A stretch of 64,000 nucleotides of DNA from positions 3,380,236-3,444,235 of the forward strand of contig OU452231.1 in the NCBI GenBank assembly GCA_911728455.2. Direction: 5' to 3'. Shown one piece after another: positions 47,024-57,800 of the stretch. The position numbers were made by a program, and so were the translations under genes. Below the pieces are notes generated by a model. The model was not told the DNA's origin. It worked only from the letters and a program-made list of their open reading frames with translations, and made no database searches. Source of the DNA: Marthasterias glacialis. Lineage: Eukaryota > Echinodermata > Asteroidea > Forcipulatida > Asteriidae. Every line of letters begins with the position of its first letter. Within the stretch, counting starts at the first letter, position 1.

Positions 47024-47394
47024 CAGTGGCGTAACTAAGGGGGGGGGGGGGGGGGGGGGACACGTGCCCCCCCCCCTCCCAATTAATGTCTGTGCACCCC
47101 CATTTGAAATCTGGACTTTTGAGATTAAAAAATACCAGAGTAAAATGTTACATTTTATAAACTTTTATGTGGTAATTTCAATGTTTTCTTGTGAACTATT
47201 TTTCTATTTACAGACAGACAGTGCGTTTGTTTTTACCTCCATGTCAGATTATCTTATAAAAAAAATTGTAAAACGGCACTAAAAGGGGGCTTGTTTAGGA
47301 AAAGTTAACATTTTAATCGGCAAGAAGTGCCCCCCTAGAAAAAATGGTGTACCCATTGTGCCCTCCCTAAAATTTTACCCTACTTTCGTCACTG
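47024..47394. mobile_element. hAT-type MITE with 8-bp target duplication GATTGAGC
   Basis: Ends CAGTGGCGTAACTAAGGGGG and TACTTTCGTCACTG are inverted repeats; GATTGAGC flanks both sides (47016-47023 and 47395-47402). Poly-G and poly-C runs follow the left end. Interior GAGATTAAAAAATACCAGAG and TTTATGTGGTAATTTCAATG match 63405-63771. Confidence 0.93.
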
Positions 47395-47402
47395 GATTGA
47401 GC

Positions 47403-48037
47403 CCACAAATTTATGACAGCGCCCTCTTGTGATGGTAACATAAATGCTAGTCTCTTTTCAGAAGGGAGCTTTGTAGTCCTCATTCAGGGGCAGTTTTATC
47501 ATGTTCATTGTACATAGAAGTTAGTCACAGCATGGCAATCTTTATCAGATTCCCTGTCCTCGATGATGTGTTGAGCATTGATTCATAAAAGGGAACCTGA
47601 CTATTTGATAGATTCCTTGTGCTCAATGATGTGTTCATCATTGATTAATAAAAGGGAACCTGGCTATTTGTGCATCGAACTAGAGTTGCATTTCCGTTGG
47701 TTTTGATATATAAGAAAATTAGATGATTTATCAAAATGAGCGATTCTATGGGCATTATGTGTTGTCCTAACTTTTTATTTATCAAGTCATTGCTTATGGG
47801 GGAATTAAAGGAACTTGTACTTATTTTGGAATTTTTTGTTTTTTTAACATTTTTCCCAACTGTAAAAATAAAAATGAACTTGTAGATTTCTAACTACAAA
47901 AAAGTCTACAGCATGGTTGACATAGTATTGCATGTAGGTAAACAGAATTCATCAATAAATTAATAGAAATTTGTACATAGCATTACTAAATTTATCATGT
48001 CACTACCACTGACACATGTAGTTCGTCAACTAGTTCA
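47403..48037. other. Non-coding stretch
   Basis: Contains a duplicated phrase TTGATTAATAAAAGGGAACC / TTGATTCATAAAAGGGAACC (47579-47660), each with GATTCCTTG or GATTCCCTG before it, and an AGCGCCCTCTTGTG word at 47419-47432. Confidence 0.45.
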
Positions 48038-48530
48038 ATGAGAGGCTTTGGAACACTAGGTGGCAGCAAACTTACTCGGTAAATTTCCATTGTTTTACGT
48101 AGTTCTGAGCATAGGCTTATTTCTGAGATCAGTTGATACTACATTTTCTTAGAAACTTCAATCAAAGCTTGAAAACATCTTATTGGTAGCTTTAACAAAA
48201 TCTTCACTGGTTTCAAAGTATTGGATGAACTTGATCCTCACACCTTCAGACATTTATCATGCTGACACCATCTTTGTTGAGTCCCCAGTGTGCAATATTA
48301 GTTATGCATATTGACTTAAATCTACACCAAAATGTACCAGACTATTTGCCCATCCAGCCTCACTTTGGTTACACTGGTTTAAATGGGAGAAGTACCAGAT
48401 GGATGCCCCATAAGAAAGGTATATTATCCAAGATCTGGAACATTTGTTCAGAGTTGGTCTAATGAAAGACAGTCCTGTTGAATATACAGGACCGGGTAAG
48501 TCTGCCGCCACCTAGCGTCCCCAAAGGTCT
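48038..48530. mobile_element. MITE with CTCF-like terminal motifs, copy 2 (long form)
   Basis: Left end ATGAGAGGCTTTGGAACACT followed by AGGTGGCAGCAAACTTACTC; right end GGTAAGTCTGCCGCCACCTA followed by GCGTCCCCAAAGGTCTCC. The ends match the 135-bp copy at 61589-61723, but the interior is about 350 bp longer and unrelated, so it is either a long form or has an unrecognised insertion. CTCF-like motifs at 48053-48067 (+) and 48504-48518 (-). Confidence 0.75.
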
Positions 48531-48867
48531 CCGACTGCTACATCACTGACCTTTCCAATTTGGTGACCTTTCCAATTTGGTGCATTGGGTTCTCACAAGC
48601 ACCACTGACTCTCTCTTACTGCATAAATAAGGAACTTTGGAATGTTGTGGCTTATGTCAATAATAGACCGTGCAATTCTTGCGCGTTTCGGGGAGCCTGT
48701 GGTTCCTGTACTAAATTGCTGTAAGAATGCGAGGAAATAAAATTGCGCATTTTATGGGTCCCAACATTCAAATACGCGCGAGGCTTGAACAGTCTATTTG
48801 CGCAATAGATGGGTCAAAGGTTGGATGCCCTGAAGAATTATAAAGCATGATGGGATAGCATGTTTAA

Positions 48868-49201
48868 AGGGCATGCATAATATTGGTAAGATTGAACAAA
48901 TAAATGTTCACAGATTTGCATATAACTTACATGGTATAAAGATAGTCATGACGGGAAACTTCCATTGAAATACTTTTTACATGAAGTGCTATTGTAGAGA
49001 AGTACAAAACAATTAGTTTTGATCTTGCGAGTTTAAAACTTGATGTTTGAAAACACTAAAAAACATATAATGGGTTTTTCACTATTTTCTTTGACTTCAA
49101 TGACCGATTGAGCTTAAACTTTCTGAGGTTTGTTACTTTATGTATAATGTTGGGTCACACAAAGTGCAGATACTGGTCTTTGACAATTACCAATGTTGTA
49201 C
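48868..49201. mobile_element. MITE with ACAACATTGGTAAG-type ends, copy 1
   Basis: Shares TATTGGTAAGATTGAA, GATTTGCATATAACTTACAT, TTAGTTTTGATCTTGCGAGT, TTTTTCACTATTTTC and GGGTCACACAAAGTGCAGAT with 56667-57109 in the same order. The uninterrupted phrase AGATACTGGTCTTTGACAAT here is the empty site for the insertion at 56970. Distantly similar to the 28463 family. Confidence 0.8.
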
Positions 49202-49212
49202 AAGTGCTTTAA

Positions 49213-49395
49213 GATCAGGTTGGCGTAGTGGTATCTTTCATCGCCTTCCACCTCTGGGACCCCGGTTCGAATCCCACCGGGGGCTCTATGTGGATTGGGT
49301 TTTTCAGTCCCTACTTGATTGCGTGGGTTTTCCCTGGAATATTTCTCTGGGGTTTTCCTCCCACATCTAAAACTGAAACTTCTTTCCTTGTCTTC
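49213..49395 (+). repeat. tRNA-derived SINE
   Basis: A box TTGGCGTAGTGGTATC and B box GGTTCGAATCCCACC at tRNA spacing form the head. The body carries TGGATTGGGTTTTTCAGTCC, CTACTTGATTGCGTGGGTTT and TTTTCCTCCCACATCTAAAA, a conserved body type seen in SINEs of several invertebrate lineages (recalled, not searched). Transcription would run on the plus strand. Confidence 0.8.
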
Positions 49396-49516
49396 TCTCC
49401 ATGGCGTTCTTGGCTAGTATAGTGATTTAGTTCGCTTTTTTGAGAATTCTTGGCTTCACAACCAGAATAATTATTAATTAAGATCAGACTTGTTTTAAAC
49501 CGAGTTCACTTTATGT

Positions 49517-49546
49517 ACTATTTTTTTTTTTTTTTTTTTTTTTTTT
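49517..49546. repeat. Poly-T tract
   Basis: About 29 T residues without interruption, ending at the GCACGATTTGG word. Confidence 0.9.
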
Positions 49547-49647
49547 GCACGATTTGGAAAATCAGCTGCCAGCCTCCAATGTGTTATCAAGTGGTTAAAT
49601 GCATCCAAACTGTACACAGTCGACCCTTCTATTTACCTGGCCATTCA

Positions 49648-49748
49648 ATGGGAGACTTTTGAGACGTTAGCGGGCGCCCTTGTAACCGGTCCTTTTGTAT
49701 TACGAGAGCAAAAGAAAAGGGACCACTAACGTCTCAATAGTCTCCCGT
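49648..49748. mobile_element. 101-bp MITE with ATGGGAGACTTTTGAGACG ends
   Basis: ATGGGAGACTTTTGAGACGT on the left pairs with ACGTCTCAATAGTCTCCCGT on the right, and inner GGTCCTTTTGTATT pairs loosely with AAGAAAAGGGACC. The first 16 bases equal those of the CTCF-motif MITE, but the ACTAGGTGGCAG block is absent, so it is a relative, not a copy. Confidence 0.75.
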
Positions 49749-50473
49749 ACCATTTGCATTATTTTGTTTTTTTTTGTTTTTGTGATAAAGGCACGCCAGC
49801 CAGCTGATTAGCGCACACTCCATCAAGTCACTCTCCCCACCCCTCCATTGACTGATAATTTGTATAGGTTAGACCATGTCATAAATGCACCTTGTCAGCT
49901 TGCCTGCAATATGATATCTTGATATCTTGGGGTGAATACATCTAAACTGTACCAAGTGAACAGTCTGACTGACTTTGTAATTGGATTCAGTATTGGTGAT
50001 ATAATGGTATTTTGTGTTATGTTGGGGGGGGGGGAAGCAAAACAAAAACAAACGAAAAAAATACCACTAACATATACAAAAAAACAACTGTAGTCGTTCA
50101 CTTAAACAAAATATTTGCATTTATTGTGAATTCAGAAACAAGAGCATTTCTGTTTATTTTATTGCGTTAAGTGGGACCGTCAGTCAACAAGACTCCTTCA
50201 TATATTGGGTTTAATCAACCCCCAGATCAAAATAGTTGAGCGAGCCGATTGTTCGATGCTGTGACATCAATACCGTGTTTACTCATTAAAGAATGTCAAT
50301 AATAATTTCCCTTTTGGTGACGAGGTTGTTAGATCTTCAAACAAACTATAGGCCGGCACCCAGGGGTTTTTCTAACATTACTTGGAATGGATTGTGCTAG
50401 TGCTGAACAAAGGCGAATGTTGGGGTCTATTATTAAGTGCGCGATTGTTGTCACTGTACATGTACATGTTACA
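49749..50473. other. Non-coding stretch
   Basis: No exon or repeat partner recognised. Confidence 0.4.
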
Positions 50474-50803
50474 GCCCCAGCTCAACATTGGTAACAAAAA
50501 AAAAACACATAAATGTTCGCATATTTACATATACCTTACATGGTGTAAAGACAATGATGATAGAAAACTTTCCTTGAAATATTTCTGCCTGAAGTGTTGT
50601 CGTTTTTAAATAATAAACGAAATCAGATCCAAAGATAGTTTTCGTCTCAGTGAGACAAAAACTCTGAATGCATTTTGACCGTTTTCTTGCAAATGAAACA
50701 ACCAAATGAGCTGACATTTTCACAGGTTGGTTTTATTACCTATATCTTGATTTTTGCAAAGAATGGAAGCATTTACAGTCAGTCTTACCAATGTTGAGCT
50801 AAA
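50474..50803. mobile_element. MITE with CCCCAGCTCAACATTGG-type ends, copy 2
   Basis: Left GCCCCAGCTCAACATTGGTA and right TTACCAATGTTGAGCTAAAG; interior landmarks as in 28463-28803. Confidence 0.8.
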
Positions 50804-50980
50804 GGGAACCCAACGTATTCAAGTATGAGTGAGACTGGCAAGGTCTGCTGTTTTAGTTAGAGAAGGTTGAAAAAAATTTAAGTAAAAAGTAAATATATGT
50901 AGGATTTTGTTTTTATTTTAGATTTTAGTCGCACAATTTTACAACCTCCAAAAAATTTCAGAAGCTACAAGTTGGAAAGT

Positions 50981-51134
50981 AATAAGGAACTATAATTAAA
51001 TAGTAAACTTTTCTCCTGAAGACGAACAGAGTATACTGTTCGAAACGTCGAGACCCCAACGGCTCTTTTCAGAGCCACCACTCCTTTCTAAAAGTTTTTT
51101 TCGCAAGTTTACTATTTAATTATAGTTCCTTATT
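50981..51134. mobile_element. MITE with an internal CGAAACGTCGAG motif, copy 2
   Basis: AATAAGGAACTATAATTAAA followed by TAGTAAAC on the left is exactly complementary to GTTTACTA followed by TTTAATTATAGTTCCTTATT on the right. The centre has TCCTGAAGACGAACAGAGTA, GTTCGAAACGTCGAG and GGCTCTTTTCAGAGCC. Outer arms differ in sequence from the 15814 copy, so only the centre is shared. Confidence 0.8.
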
Positions 51135-52160
51135 ATTTTTCACACCATGCAAAGCTTCAAACATCACTTCAGTTGGAAAATGCTTCTTTTGACATGCAAT
51201 GCATCAATGAAGAAATCGATGACATTTGTGCAGTGAAAATTAACACATTTGTCACACTCGGCATACTCTTTGCTCATCAATTATCAATGTTATTTCTAAC
51301 GACCTGTAGTAGTCGGGAGGTGGGGGTAAAACCGGTTAAAGGTCTGCACTCCTTTTAAAATAACAATCATTGTCACATGCCAGTAAAAAGGGCTGTATGC
51401 GTTCAAGGGTCAGACATGACAATCTTATTTTAATCTGATTTCTGTTTGTTGCGCTCTCACAAAAAGTCAGTAGATTTGTAAATAAATAATAGCCTTCAAA
51501 AGTCTATAAAAGTTTTCACCGTAGATCAGCCCTTGTTCTCGGAAATATTTTCCTTTTTTTTTTTCAAGTGTCAAATTTTTATGCCTGAAGTCTGACTGGG
51601 AATTGAAGGTGAACATTGTAAATATGGACATTAAAATTTGCAAAATTGATAACAAGTGACTGTTCTCTGAATTGTTTCCTTTGTTTGTGGAAAGTATCAA
51701 AGTTGGAGCATTTGTTTCTGACTTTATACCCTCATTAGACGTAGCTGCATAAAAATAATGAGCTTGGCGGATTATCCCGCTAGGGAAAGAGAAAAGTGCC
51801 CCTTTTTTTGCTACTTTTTGTTGTGTCGTCCAAATGATGGCGATCCTGTTGGTAGGTATAGTGACGTTTTGGAACCGGAAGTTCAATGTAAACGAATGGT
51901 ATACATGTACATGCCTTGTACATGAACATTCGTTACACTGTACTTCCGGCTTTAAAACGTCATCACTTACCATTAGGATAGCAATGTATGAGTTTAATTT
52001 ATTGTACCACGTTGTTTGAAAAAAACACGGCAAGATAACACCATCTATATGTTTACCAATGTCCCAAGAGAGTTTAAGAAACAACCTGTTGAAATATTGT
52101 TTACAATATGTAAAAACCCTCCACGTAGGTTTATATTTTAAAGGCAATTGAACAAACTAG
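51135..52160. other. Non-coding stretch with a palindromic MITE
   Basis: 51838-51985 is an inverted repeat of about 58-bp arms: TTGGTAGGTATAGTGACGTT and GAACCGGAAGTTCAATGTAA pair with TTACACTGTACTTCCGGCTT and AACGTCATCACTTACCATTA. The centre GTATACATGTACATGCCTTG-type sequence is also partly palindromic. A 226-codon minus frame (51467-52147) crosses this element and is judged spurious. Confidence 0.7.
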
Positions 52161-52340
52161 TAGCCTTTCTTCTAGGCCTCCGTGGCTTTACAGCTGTGTA
52201 GCCACGAAGCGGTGTACACCCACGAAGCGACTGGAACTGGAGACCACAAGCCACTCGTGGGCGCTGACTTGGTCTCCGGTTCCAGTCGCTTGACTGCTAC
52301 ACAGCTGTTTAAAAGCCAGGAAGGACTTGACGAAAGGCTA
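52161..52340. mobile_element. MITE, shorter relative of 45886-46296
   Basis: Left TAGCCTTTCTTCTAGGCCTC, CGTGGCTTTACAGCTGTGTAG-like; right CTGCTACACAGCTGTTTAAA and GACTTGACGAAAGGCTA. Shares GCGCTGACTTGGTCT with 46209-46223. Flanks ACAAACTAG and AACAAATAG are similar but not identical, so a target duplication is uncertain. Confidence 0.75.
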
Positions 52341-53201
52341 AACAAATAGAGGCTTTGCATCAGTCTAATATCTTCTTTGTACACCATGTGGGACAATCTT
52401 AAGGCCTTTTTTTTAGTTCTGCAGTGTAGTTGTTTGTTATTATTTTTTGGGTTCAATTAGTTTATAAATTTGAAACAAATTTTGTTCAGTTTCAGTTTAC
52501 ATTTATCATGATTATAATATCTCTCAAAAATAGCCTTTTTTCACTTCATAGTTTTAATATTTTGTTATGATAAAAAATATACCGTACGTAATTTAATCTG
52601 ATTAATACTGTTCTTTTTATTAATAAATAAATAACAGAAGTTTTTTTCTATACAGCTTACAAATAATTTTATTGAAAACAGTCTGCAATCAAGGCAATTT
52701 GGGCCATTGAAATTCAAAGAGAGGTTTTAACATTTGTTCTATAAAAAAAGCAATATCACAGAATTGTTAATTATAGGGAACAAGTTTATAAAGTAGTTCA
52801 CTGAGCACAGTGTGCACGCCAGTTGTACCAACCCTCAAGACAAACGTTTTCAGCTGAAACAATGTCGACGTCAGAAAAATATTATTTGAAGACCCACAAC
52901 AAATCACCATCGCTTATTTTGATTGCCGCATATGTACGAAACAAGCACGATAGCCTTGACAAAGCATAAACCGATTTTCCTTATTTTCACAAAAACAGAA
53001 TCACTAAATTTTATGAAGTTTTCACGGTGTCTTTGTTTAAAATTTGAGGATGAGAATTAATTTACTCTTCCAAAAAAAAAAATAACGACGGACTTTCCCA
53101 TTAAAAATAGTACATCCATTCCAAGACTTGATGGTGTAGCTAATGCATTCCGTTCAAATTTTCTTCTGAATTATTCCTCATGTTTTTAAACTGGGTAAAT
53201 A
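52341..53201. other. Non-coding stretch
   Basis: AT-rich; no exon or repeat partner recognised. Confidence 0.4.
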
Positions 53202-53329
53202 ATGGGAGACTTTGTAACACTAGGTGGCAGCAGACTTAAAGGTAAATTCCTGATCCTGTGCACATTTCTGAGAAAAATGGACTTACCAGGTAAGTCTGGT
53301 GCCACCCAGTGTCCCAAAAAGTCCCCCAT
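53202..53329. mobile_element. MITE with CTCF-like terminal motifs, copy 3
   Basis: ATGGGAGACTTTGTAACACT then AGGTGGCAGCAGACTTAAAG on the left; TAAGTCTGGTGCCACCCAGT then GTCCCAAAAAGTCCCCCAT on the right. 128 bp, intact. Motifs at 53217-53231 (+) and 53300-53314 (-). Confidence 0.88.
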
Positions 53330-53522
53330 ATTGAATGATAGTAACGTGTATGTTTTTGTTCATTTTTTCTTTACATTCATTTTCTGAATGAGTCATTAGC
53401 TCGGGTATTTTGTGACGAACTGTGGCACGAAAGTAACAATAAATCCGTCCTACAATCTATGCTCTCTCCTACCCAAGTGGCTCTTTCCACAGAAATTCCG
53501 CAGGAGACTGTGTGGAGACTAT

Positions 53523-53629
53523 GGCCGTGTCAGAATCGGCGGCTACGGCTACGGCTACGGCTGCATCGATGAAGTATTATAGGACGTCCATAGCAACAGC
53601 CGTAGCCGCCAATTCAGATACAGCCTTGC
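53523..53629. mobile_element. MITE with GGCCGTGTCAGAATCGGCGG ends
   Basis: GGCCGTGTCAGAATCGGCGG and CTACGGCTACGGC on the left pair with GCCGTAGCCGCCAATTCAGA and TACAGCC on the right. Short centre with GATGAAGTATTATAGG. Confidence 0.75.
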
Positions 53630-53639
53630 ACTCTAAAAC

Positions 53640-53870
53640 TAAAAACCGGGTCAGAATTGACCTGGTTTCCGGGTCTGAGTGGGCCGGACCAATTTCTGGG
53701 TCAGGCTGACCCGTAAAAGGGTTAATGGGATTTCAACAATGGGATTCTACTGCGTCAGTTTGACCCATTTCTGGGTCATTTCGACACAGATTCCGGGTTA
53801 TACTGACACAGAATTGGGTCAGGCGCCTAGGCACCCAGAATCCGGGTCAATCCGGGTTTCCATCTGTGGT
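53640..53870. repeat. Cluster of GGGTCA/TGACCC palindromic words
   Basis: At least eight occurrences of CCGGGTC(A), CTGGGTCA or TGACCC within 230 bp, arranged in both orientations (for example CTGGGTCAGGCTGACCCG). Could be a degenerate palindromic repeat; AGGTCA-like half sites for nuclear receptors are a conceivable but unsupported reading. Confidence 0.55.
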
Positions 53871-54103
53871 GTTTGTATGTAGGCGGGCCTTAGAAACTTG
53901 TATTTTTTTATTCCGCGTTCATGAGGTCTCTATCTATTGAAAAATGAGCATATCACAAAATTGGATTTGACCTTGGAGGCCCCTTTAAGCAAGCATTTTC
54001 AAAATTTACCGGGAAGTTTCGAAATTGTATTGACGCTGTAAGCCCCTCTTTGAATTTAATCTTATTAAGTAGTGGACTTTTGAGGTGCTTGTTTATCTGC
54101 TCT

Positions 54104-54836
54104 TCATTTGAAGTCTGTGTTGTGATTGAACTCGGTTGTGTTGACTGATGACGACTCTTGTGCGCTTGGTGAAATCTCGCTCATCAATTGTGGAAGTGGG
54201 ACTGTGTATTTGTAGACCGAGTTCTGCTGCGTCTCGCTCAACACGTCGTTGTTAACCATGATGTCGGGTAAGCTTGGGACATTCGGCAGGTTTGTTGAAT
54301 TATCATGACAGCTTACCAGATGAGATGGGGGCCTCTTGGTGGCGGGCGACGTAACAGTGTCACCACTTAGCGTCTGAACGACAACACAATTTTGTGTCCT
54401 GACATACTCGCCATCTCTTAAGGTGATGTCGGCACTTGTTGATCTGATGTCACAGTTTTCTGAGGTGACATCATCGGTTTTTGTGCTCATGTCACGGTCT
54501 AGTGTGCCGCCAATTGTTCTGATGTCACTACAGTACTGAGGTGTTCCAGCTTCTTTAACTTCGTTGGAAATCCTCAGGCTGCTGTTGCCTGGCGCCTTGA
54601 ATGTGTCCGTCGGTATATCGGTTCTGTCCTGTCGCGAAAAGTCATGGTTCGCATTTCCGTTTCCCGTCCGGCGTTTCCGGGGAGATGACGCCGGCGATGA
54701 GAGATCACAGCCCAAATCCGACGGGAGTTCTTCCTCGGGGACCCGGGACACGATGAGCGAATTTTGAATGACGTCTTGCAAGTCGTTGTTGGACGGCGAT
54801 AGCAGACTGTCTTCACTTACGACGGTATCTGTCGAT
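54104..54836 (-). CDS. Guanylate cyclase terminal exon: Ser/Thr-rich tail
   Basis: 733 nt; acceptor TTCCCCCAG, 243 codons then TGA at 54106-54104. No known domain: rich in Ser, Thr, Asp and Asn, with a basic patch [12 protein letters not shown] early, repeated [18 protein letters not shown] phrases and several SP/TP sites (SPASSP, TSPATK). Family members often end shortly after the catalytic core, so this is a long cytoplasmic extension; role unknown. Codon use and GC content are higher than in the flanking non-coding DNA, which supports it being coding. Confidence 0.88.
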
Positions 54837-57800
54837 CTGGGGGAATTGTGGATATCAAAGGGTTATTTCCGTTTAATCATCTCTCCGAAAAGTTCGTTGT
54901 AAGGAAAATATTATGCTATCAAAAAATTGCCACACTTACATTTTCTTGACTGAGTAGGACAGAGTGCTGTCCTGTAGTGTAGCGGCACTAAACTGTTCAT
55001 CCTTCCCGAGTAACCAGAACGTAGTCATCATTCCCTTGCCCTAAAAGTAGATGTATAAAAAGAATTACATTTTTCACTATTTTGATATACGATATAATAG
55101 GGGAAGACAGTTATGTTTGTCTCGCATCGGATTCATTTACCCCTCCCTGTTCTTAGCTGTGCTGTGAAGAGACTTGCGTTTCACACTTCACTGTAGTCCA
55201 CACCTCGAGTGGCCTTTGGGCCTTGATGGGCGAATTGCATAAAAATAACAATAAAAAAGGCAAATCGGTACTTTTCAAGTTCTGTGGGGAAAAACAAACT
55301 CACTGGCACCTTGGGTGTGCGAATTAAATGGATTCGTGTCTATGAAGAACATACTAAGTATACCCCCGAAAATTATGTTTTTAAAAATCAAACATCGGTG
55401 CACCAAAGGCAGACTAAAACCACTACTTTATCATTATCCCATTTGCATGAAAACATCATACATTGTACATTTGTTTTAAGTCTTAAAAGATAATGTCTTA
55501 AGTGCTTAACATAGTCTTAAAAAAAAAACGCACTTCATCACCCTACCTTGATCTTCATCTGACCCCTGACCTCCAGCCGGTACCCACCAATGTCGGTGAG
55601 CAGTGATGCTGTACAGCAGCTGACATGAATGCGTTGTGGTAGCCCATGTGATTCCATACGCGATGCAGTATTCACCGTGTCACCGAAGAGACAGAACCGC
55701 GGCATCATTAGTCCCACAACGCCGGCAGCCACTGAGCCTGTCAACATGACATGATAAATGGAAACATCCGAAATTAGGTCTGTGCTCTATATTTCTTTAT
55801 CTTGATTCAGATCTTTACAAAGAAGGTTTTTTTTATGGATACCGATTAATCACTCTGTCTGCTGAGAATACAAATTTGAGATGATATGAAATTTTGGTTC
55901 AAATTCTAAAGATGTCAACATTGATTTGAGGGTAACGTACTTCACTTAAACTGAAAACAAACTTACGCAGAAAAAACTCTACGTATTCACGTAGCTGTTT
56001 AAACAAATCAAGAGAAGCAACCAAGTCACTATATGGTGACATACCTGGAGATGAGGGGGATCTAAGCCCCCCCCCCCCACCTCGAGACCATAAGTGATGA
56101 AGATTACCTTAGACCCTCAGTCTCCTTATATTAATTATGTTCAAACTGTTCAATTAAGAGTGCACGACAATAGACTGGTAATTATTTAAACAAGCAATTC
56201 TTTCAATCTGAAAACTACGGAAGCGTAGAAAAAAATCACTGTTTACTATTTCGCACGGGCGATTTACCATTTCACGAAATAGTAAATCGCCCGGGAGAAT
56301 CTGTGGAACGCCTGGGCGAAATAGTAAACCACGATTTTTTCTTTTCTTTCTGCCATGTCCTAAAGTACGCTGCTGTAGAAAACTCACAATTTTTCCAGAT
56401 AAACATTCCGTTCAAAATACCGTCAGGGTAGAGAAAATAGAATTTAAAGACCTCGAAAAATCACCGTTGCCTATTTCAATTTGTGCTATCGAAATAAGCT
56501 CAAGATGATCGTGCACAAAATTCCTGACAAAAAAAGGTCATAAAACCTGTCAACCGAATTTAAATAAAATTACTCATGCAAGTTCTATATAGTGTGTGTA
56601 TTGACAACTAATATGGTGTGAATTAATCTACTTAAAAAACACAATAATTACTTCCCCTCTTGAAGGGTGTACACAACATTGGTAAGATTGAAAATATAAA
56701 AATTCATAGATTTGCACACGACATAACTTACAATGTATCAAGATGTTCATGGTGGAAAAGTTCCCTTTAAAAAAAATTATTTGCTAAAAATGGTATAGTT
56801 TTTAGAAATGAGTAAAACAGTTAGTTTTGATTTCGCAAGTCCAGAACCCGATGTTGAAAATAGTGGAGACATAAAAAAGGGTTTTGCACTAGTTTTACAC
56901 CCCATCGACCAAATGATGTTAGGTATGTTATTTCCTGTATAGTTGGGCCACATAAAGTGCGGATACTGGGGTGTGGATTTCACAAAGCTAGTCCTAACTT
57001 AGGACTAGTCCTAATTTATGACTGGTCCTATGAGTTAGGATTAGTTACTGGTCCTATTCCATGCGCTTTGTGAAATCCACACCTGGTCTTTGACAATTAC
57101 CGATGTTGTCCGCCTGCATTAATGCTATAGTTGTTAAGTTAAAATGAAATTTCATGATCTTGGGCAAGAGAAGTTTATCTTCTTCTTTTTTTTCGTTTAC
57201 CTGAGTTGATTCCAATTCTGATCTGCACTTTTCGTTCTGGTAGATGACGAACTTTGAAATTCTTAACCCCTTCTCTGACAGCAAGAGCCATGCTGGCAAT
57301 CTCTGAGGCGTGTCTGTTACCGTTGCGGCGGGGTAAACCACTGGCGACCATATACGCATCGCCTATGGTCTCCACCTACGTATAAAAAAAAAATGTGTTT
57401 AGTGTATAGTAGTTCAGATGTCAAAACAATAGGCCGATCCAATAAGCACCGCTCCATACGTGTTGACCAATCACAGCCTTGGTTACGCCACCCGAAAGTC
57501 CGACAAAAGTCCGACACGATAAAATCCTATTAGAAAATGTAAACATTGTGTGTGCGTACTTACTGCGCGCGCGTTCATGTCGTGCAGTGTGGCATTGAAG
57601 AGACGCACATTGGGCTGCCCACGTGTACAGTGGTGATGTAGCCAATGTTGTGATTGGTCAATATGTTTCGGGGGCGGGGATTAATGGATCAGTCTATTGT
57701 TTTCATACTGAACATAAATGCAATATTTTATGGGTTGGTGAACACTTAAATGCCCCAGCTCAACACTGGTTAGAAAGAAAAACATAAATGTTCACAGATT

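Noticed and set aside
51467..52147. 226-codon open minus frame
   Set aside because: Crosses a palindromic MITE (51838-51985), has no domain or signal, and lies in AT-rich DNA. Treated as chance.
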